DNA from: Planctomycetota bacterium
GTDB lineage: Bacteria; Planctomycetota; OFTM77
Direction of reading: 5' to 3'
Length of the DNA: 64,000 bases
Assembly (NCBI GenBank): GCA_029260795.1
Contig: JAJDCO010000112.1
Coordinates: 88,576-152,575, forward strand
The notes below the pieces were generated by a model, which did not search any database, was not told where the DNA came from, and saw only the letters and a program-made list of their open reading frames with translations. Shown here piece after piece: positions 61,519 to 64,000 of the stretch; the first letter of the stretch is position 1; every line of letters starts with the position of its first letter. Both the position numbers and the translations under genes were made by a program.

Positions 61519-63084
61519 ATGACGACTCGGCGGAGACCTCCCTTGCAACTCGGCTTCGTGATCGATCACTCGCGGTGCATCGGTTGTCACGCCTGCACCG
61601 TCGCCTGCAAGTCGGAGAACGACGTGCCGGTCGGCAGCTTCCGCACCTGGGTGAAGTACACCGAGACGGGCGCGTTTCCGGCCGTGAAGCGCTCCTACGC
61701 GGTCCTTCGGTGCAATCAGTGCACGAGCGCACCCTGCGTCTCGATCTGCCCGGTGGTGGCGTTGCACAAGCGAGACGACGGCATCGTCGACATCGACTCG
61801 AAAGCCTGCGTCGGCTGCAAGGGCTGCCTGCAGGCCTGTCCCTACGACGCCATCTATCTCAATGACGAGACCGGGGTCGCCGAAAAGTGCCACTTCTGCG
61901 CGCACCGCACCGAGCAAGGCCTCGCACCGGCGTGCGCGGTCGTGTGCCCGACCGAGGCGATCATCCCCGGCGACTTCGACGATCCGGGCTCGGTGGTCTC
62001 GCGCCTCAAGAAGGAGCACACTCTGACGGCGCGGAAGACCGAAGCCGGCACGGGGCCGAACGTGCTCTATCGCGATGTCGCGCCAGCCGGCGTGCAGCCA
62101 CTCACGACGGAAGGCTCCGGCGGCTATCTCTGGGCCGAACAACGCCCGACGCCGCAGCTCGAGGCCCAAGCATTCGCGGCCCAGCAAGGTGAGCTGGCGC
62201 CTCGTGCGCGCACGACCTACGACGTCGACCATCCCCCGATGTGGGGAAGCAAGATCACGGCATACCTGCTGACCAAGTCGATCGCCGCCGGCGCCTTCTT
62301 GGGTGCCATCGGATTGCTGCCACCCTTTGCCGACGAGGCGCCGACCTGGGCCGGCGCATTGGCTCTGCCAGCAGTGGCGATGGTCTTTCTGCTCGCGACC
62401 TTGGCATTGCTGGTCCTGGACCTGAAGCGGCCGGAACGGTTTCTCTACATCCTGATGCGGCCGAACTGGAGCTCGTGGATCTGCAAGGGCTCGATCATCC
62501 TGACCGCCTACGCGGTGCTGCTCACGGTCTGGTTGGCAGGCGGCGCCTTCGGCGCGTTGCCCGGCGGTGCACTGGCGGGAGCGCTGACGATCTTGACGGC
62601 CGTCGCGGCCATCCTGTCGGCGACGTACACGGCCTGGCTCTTCGGCCAGGCCCACGGCCGAGTGCTCTGGATGAGCCGCGGCCTGTGGATGACACTGCTC
62701 TCCCAGGCGATCACGGCCGGCGGCGCGGTGATCCTGCTCCTCGATCCGATCCTCTCGATGAGCGGAGCCGCCTCGACCCTCGGACGCATTCTGCTAGCCG
62801 GTGGACTCGTCCTGCATCTGGCGCTCATCCTGCTCGAATCCAAGATGTCGCCCAAAGGGCGGGAGGAGGAGTTCGCCCGCGTGCACGCGCTCATCCACCG
62901 CGGCCCGTATCGGCAGCGCTTCTGGATTCGGGGCGTCATCGCGGGCATCGGCTTGCCCGCCTTGCTCTTGATCTTGCCCGCCACTCCGGTGCTGTTGGCC
63001 GTGGCCGGAGCCTTGTCGCTCTACGGTCTCTGGCAGCTCGAGGACATCCTCGTGCGCGCGGGTCAAGCCTTGCCGATCTCCTGA
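61519..63084 (+). CDS. Fe-S electron-transfer subunit fused to NrfD-like membrane anchor
   Basis: A 521-residue fusion. Residues 1-190 are a DmsB/PsrB-type protein with four Cys clusters (CIGCHACTVACKSEN, CNQCTSAPCVSICP, CVGCKGCLQACPYDA, CHFCAHR...CAVVCPTEA) for four [4Fe-4S] centres. Residues about 250-520 are an NrfD-type quinol-binding membrane domain with about eight helices. The usual separate genes for these two subunits are therefore joined. No Tat or Sec leader is visible, so the Fe-S part probably faces the cytoplasm. The start at 61519 is well before the first cluster; an upstream extension in the frame is rejected because it is antisense to the FUN14 gene. Confidence 0.9.
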   Translation: MTTRRRPPLQLGFVIDHSRCIGCHACTVACKSENDVPVGSFRTWVKYTETGAFPAVKRSYAVLRCNQCTSAPCVSICPVVALHKRDDGIVDIDSKACVGCKGCLQACPYDAIYLNDETGVAEKCHFCAHRTEQGLAPACAVVCPTEAIIPGDFDDPGSVVSRLKKEHTLTARKTEAGTGPNVLYRDVAPAGVQPLTTEGSGGYLWAEQRPTPQLEAQAFAAQQGELAPRARTTYDVDHPPMWGSKITAYLLTKSIAAGAFLGAIGLLPPFADEAPTWAGALALPAVAMVFLLATLALLVLDLKRPERFLYILMRPNWSSWICKGSIILTAYAVLLTVWLAGGAFGALPGGALAGALTILTAVAAILSATYTAWLFGQAHGRVLWMSRGLWMTLLSQAITAGGAVILLLDPILSMSGAASTLGRILLAGGLVLHLALILLESKMSPKGREEEFARVHALIHRGPYRQRFWIRGVIAGIGLPALLLILPATPVLLAVAGALSLYGLWQLEDILVRAGQALPIS

Positions 63085-63142
63085 CGAGCCCGCTCCCATC
63101 CCCGGATTCCCTTCACGACTTCGAGAGTAGGACGCACCCGAC

Positions 63143-64000
63143 ATGACGAGCCCCGAGCAACCGAACCGGACGTCTCCCTGGGAGCTGGCGGTCGGACCAC
63201 CCCCGGAGCGCTGGGATGATTGGGTCGAGCTCGACGCGAAGGCTTGGCCGGAGCGCCAGGAGCGTCACTTCCGCGTGGTCCCGACGATCTGCTTCAATTG
63301 CGAATCGGCGTGCGGCCTGCTCGGCTTTGTCGACAAGAAGACCGGTGAGGTCGTGAAGTTCGAGGGCAACCCGGTGCACCCCGGCAGCCGCGGCCGGACC
63401 TGCGCGAAGGGACCGGCCACGATCAACCAGGTCCAGGATCCCGAGCGCATCCTCAAGCCGCTGAAGCGCAGTGGACCGCGCGGCTCCGGACAGTTCACCG
63501 AGGTGAGCTGGGCCGAGGCGATCGCGGACATCGGCGGGCGCATTCGCAAGGCGATCGACGAAGAACGCCACGACGAGGTGATGTATCACGTCGGCCGACC
63601 CGGGGACGATCACTTCATCCCGCGTCTGCTCGGCGCCTGGGGCATCGACGGGCACAACAGCCACACGAACGTCTGCAGCGCGTCCACTCGCCTCGGCTTC
63701 GCGACCTGGTGCGGCAGCGATCGTCCCTCGCCCGACTACGACGGCACGAAGTTCATGCTGCTCCTCTCGGCCCACCTCGAGACCGGGCACTACTTCAACC
63801 CGCATGCCCAACGCATCATCTCCGCCAAGGAAGCGGGCGCCCGCATCGCCGTCGTCGACACTCGCCTGAGCAACACCGTCACCCACGCCGATCATTGGAT
63901 CGCCACCTGGCCCGGCAGCGAGTCGGCTCTCCTCCTCGCCATCGCGCGCGAGCTCATCACGAGCCGCCGCATCAATCAGGGCTTCGTGCGCCGCTGGACC
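63143..64000 (+). CDS. Molybdopterin oxidoreductase, partial (window edge)
   Basis: The gene starts 58 bases after the NrfD stop and runs off the window, so only its first 286 residues are seen. It is a bis-MGD enzyme of the DMSO reductase family. The [4Fe-4S] motif is CFNCESACGLLGF...GRTCAKG at residues 51-95. SHTNVCSASTRLGF places a Cys at the usual Mo-ligand position. SAHLETGHYFNPHAQRI and DTRLSNTVTHADHW match the family's domains II/III. There is no Tat leader. With the Fe-S/NrfD partner it should form a quinone-linked reductase or oxidase; the substrate cannot be told from this part. Confidence 0.9.
   Translation, partial: MTSPEQPNRTSPWELAVGPPPERWDDWVELDAKAWPERQERHFRVVPTICFNCESACGLLGFVDKKTGEVVKFEGNPVHPGSRGRTCAKGPATINQVQDPERILKPLKRSGPRGSGQFTEVSWAEAIADIGGRIRKAIDEERHDEVMYHVGRPGDDHFIPRLLGAWGIDGHNSHTNVCSASTRLGFATWCGSDRPSPDYDGTKFMLLLSAHLETGHYFNPHAQRIISAKEAGARIAVVDTRLSNTVTHADHWIATWPGSESALLLAIARELITSRRINQGFVRRWT

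Overview
This 64 kb, GC-rich window carries about 40 intact genes on both strands, tightly packed and often overlapping by ATGA or GTGA. The organism has an outer membrane: there is an Omp85-type barrel, LolA- and LolB-like pieces, an LpxL-like acyltransferase and many lipoproteins. Several traits point towards Planctomycetota or a close neighbour. These are TPR-tailed Ser/Thr kinases with a CLARVFVEGDSAI-type N-terminal segment, an SBBP-repeat secreted protein with a characteristic C-terminal domain, an M56/BlaI pair, a C-terminal LGYLG sulfatase motif, and GC-rich intergenic hairpin repeats. The assignment is an inference and was not tested by phylogeny.

Layout. 0-3 kb: the end of a truncated Ig-like (Big_2) protein, a hybrid histidine kinase and a 2-Cys peroxiredoxin. 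3-10.2 kb: a damaged fatty-acyl or aryl-polyene-like type II biosynthesis locus. It has an intact ACP, a ketosynthase in two pieces of opposite orientation, a chain-length-factor-like second ketosynthase without its N-terminal part, LolB- and LolA-like pieces, the C-terminal half of an LpxL-like acyltransferase, and a FabG reductase with its middle deleted. An intact lipoprotein and an Omp85-like barrel lie among them. 10.4-15.1 kb: a small lipoprotein and a large secreted BNR-propeller protein with a PDZ insertion. 15.2-20.6 kb: a PLP C-S lyase/synthase and a ThrE-type exporter divergent from an Lrp regulator, then a triple FKBP isomerase and a LOG hydrolase. 20.8-29.4 kb: a recC-recB-recD operon. 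29.7-33.1 kb: the SBBP protein and a divergent HxlR/redox-thiol pair. 33.2-38.0 kb: a YhaO-YhaN (SbcD/SbcC-like) pair. 38.3-45.8 kb: a SIS protein, an S9 peptidase, a 152-bp tandem repeat and a large kinase. 46.0-49.3 kb: a BlaI repressor with three phased operators and an M56 peptidase fused to a secretin-like domain. 49.4-55.2 kb: a MocR regulator, a small secreted protein, a class I amidotransferase, a TMEM175-like channel and a membrane MutS homologue. 55.3-61.3 kb: a tandem duplication, a sulfatase-fold lipoprotein, a degenerate peptidase-like protein, a second TPR kinase and a FUN14 protein. 61.5-64 kb: an Fe-S/NrfD fusion followed by a molybdopterin oxidoreductase that runs off the window.

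The most unusual features are the rearranged biosynthesis locus, the BlaI operator array next to an M56-secretin fusion carrying four LGY-type repeats, a perfect 19-bp palindrome formed by two convergent stop codons, and several local tandem duplications. No CRISPR array, tRNA, rRNA or insertion sequence was seen.
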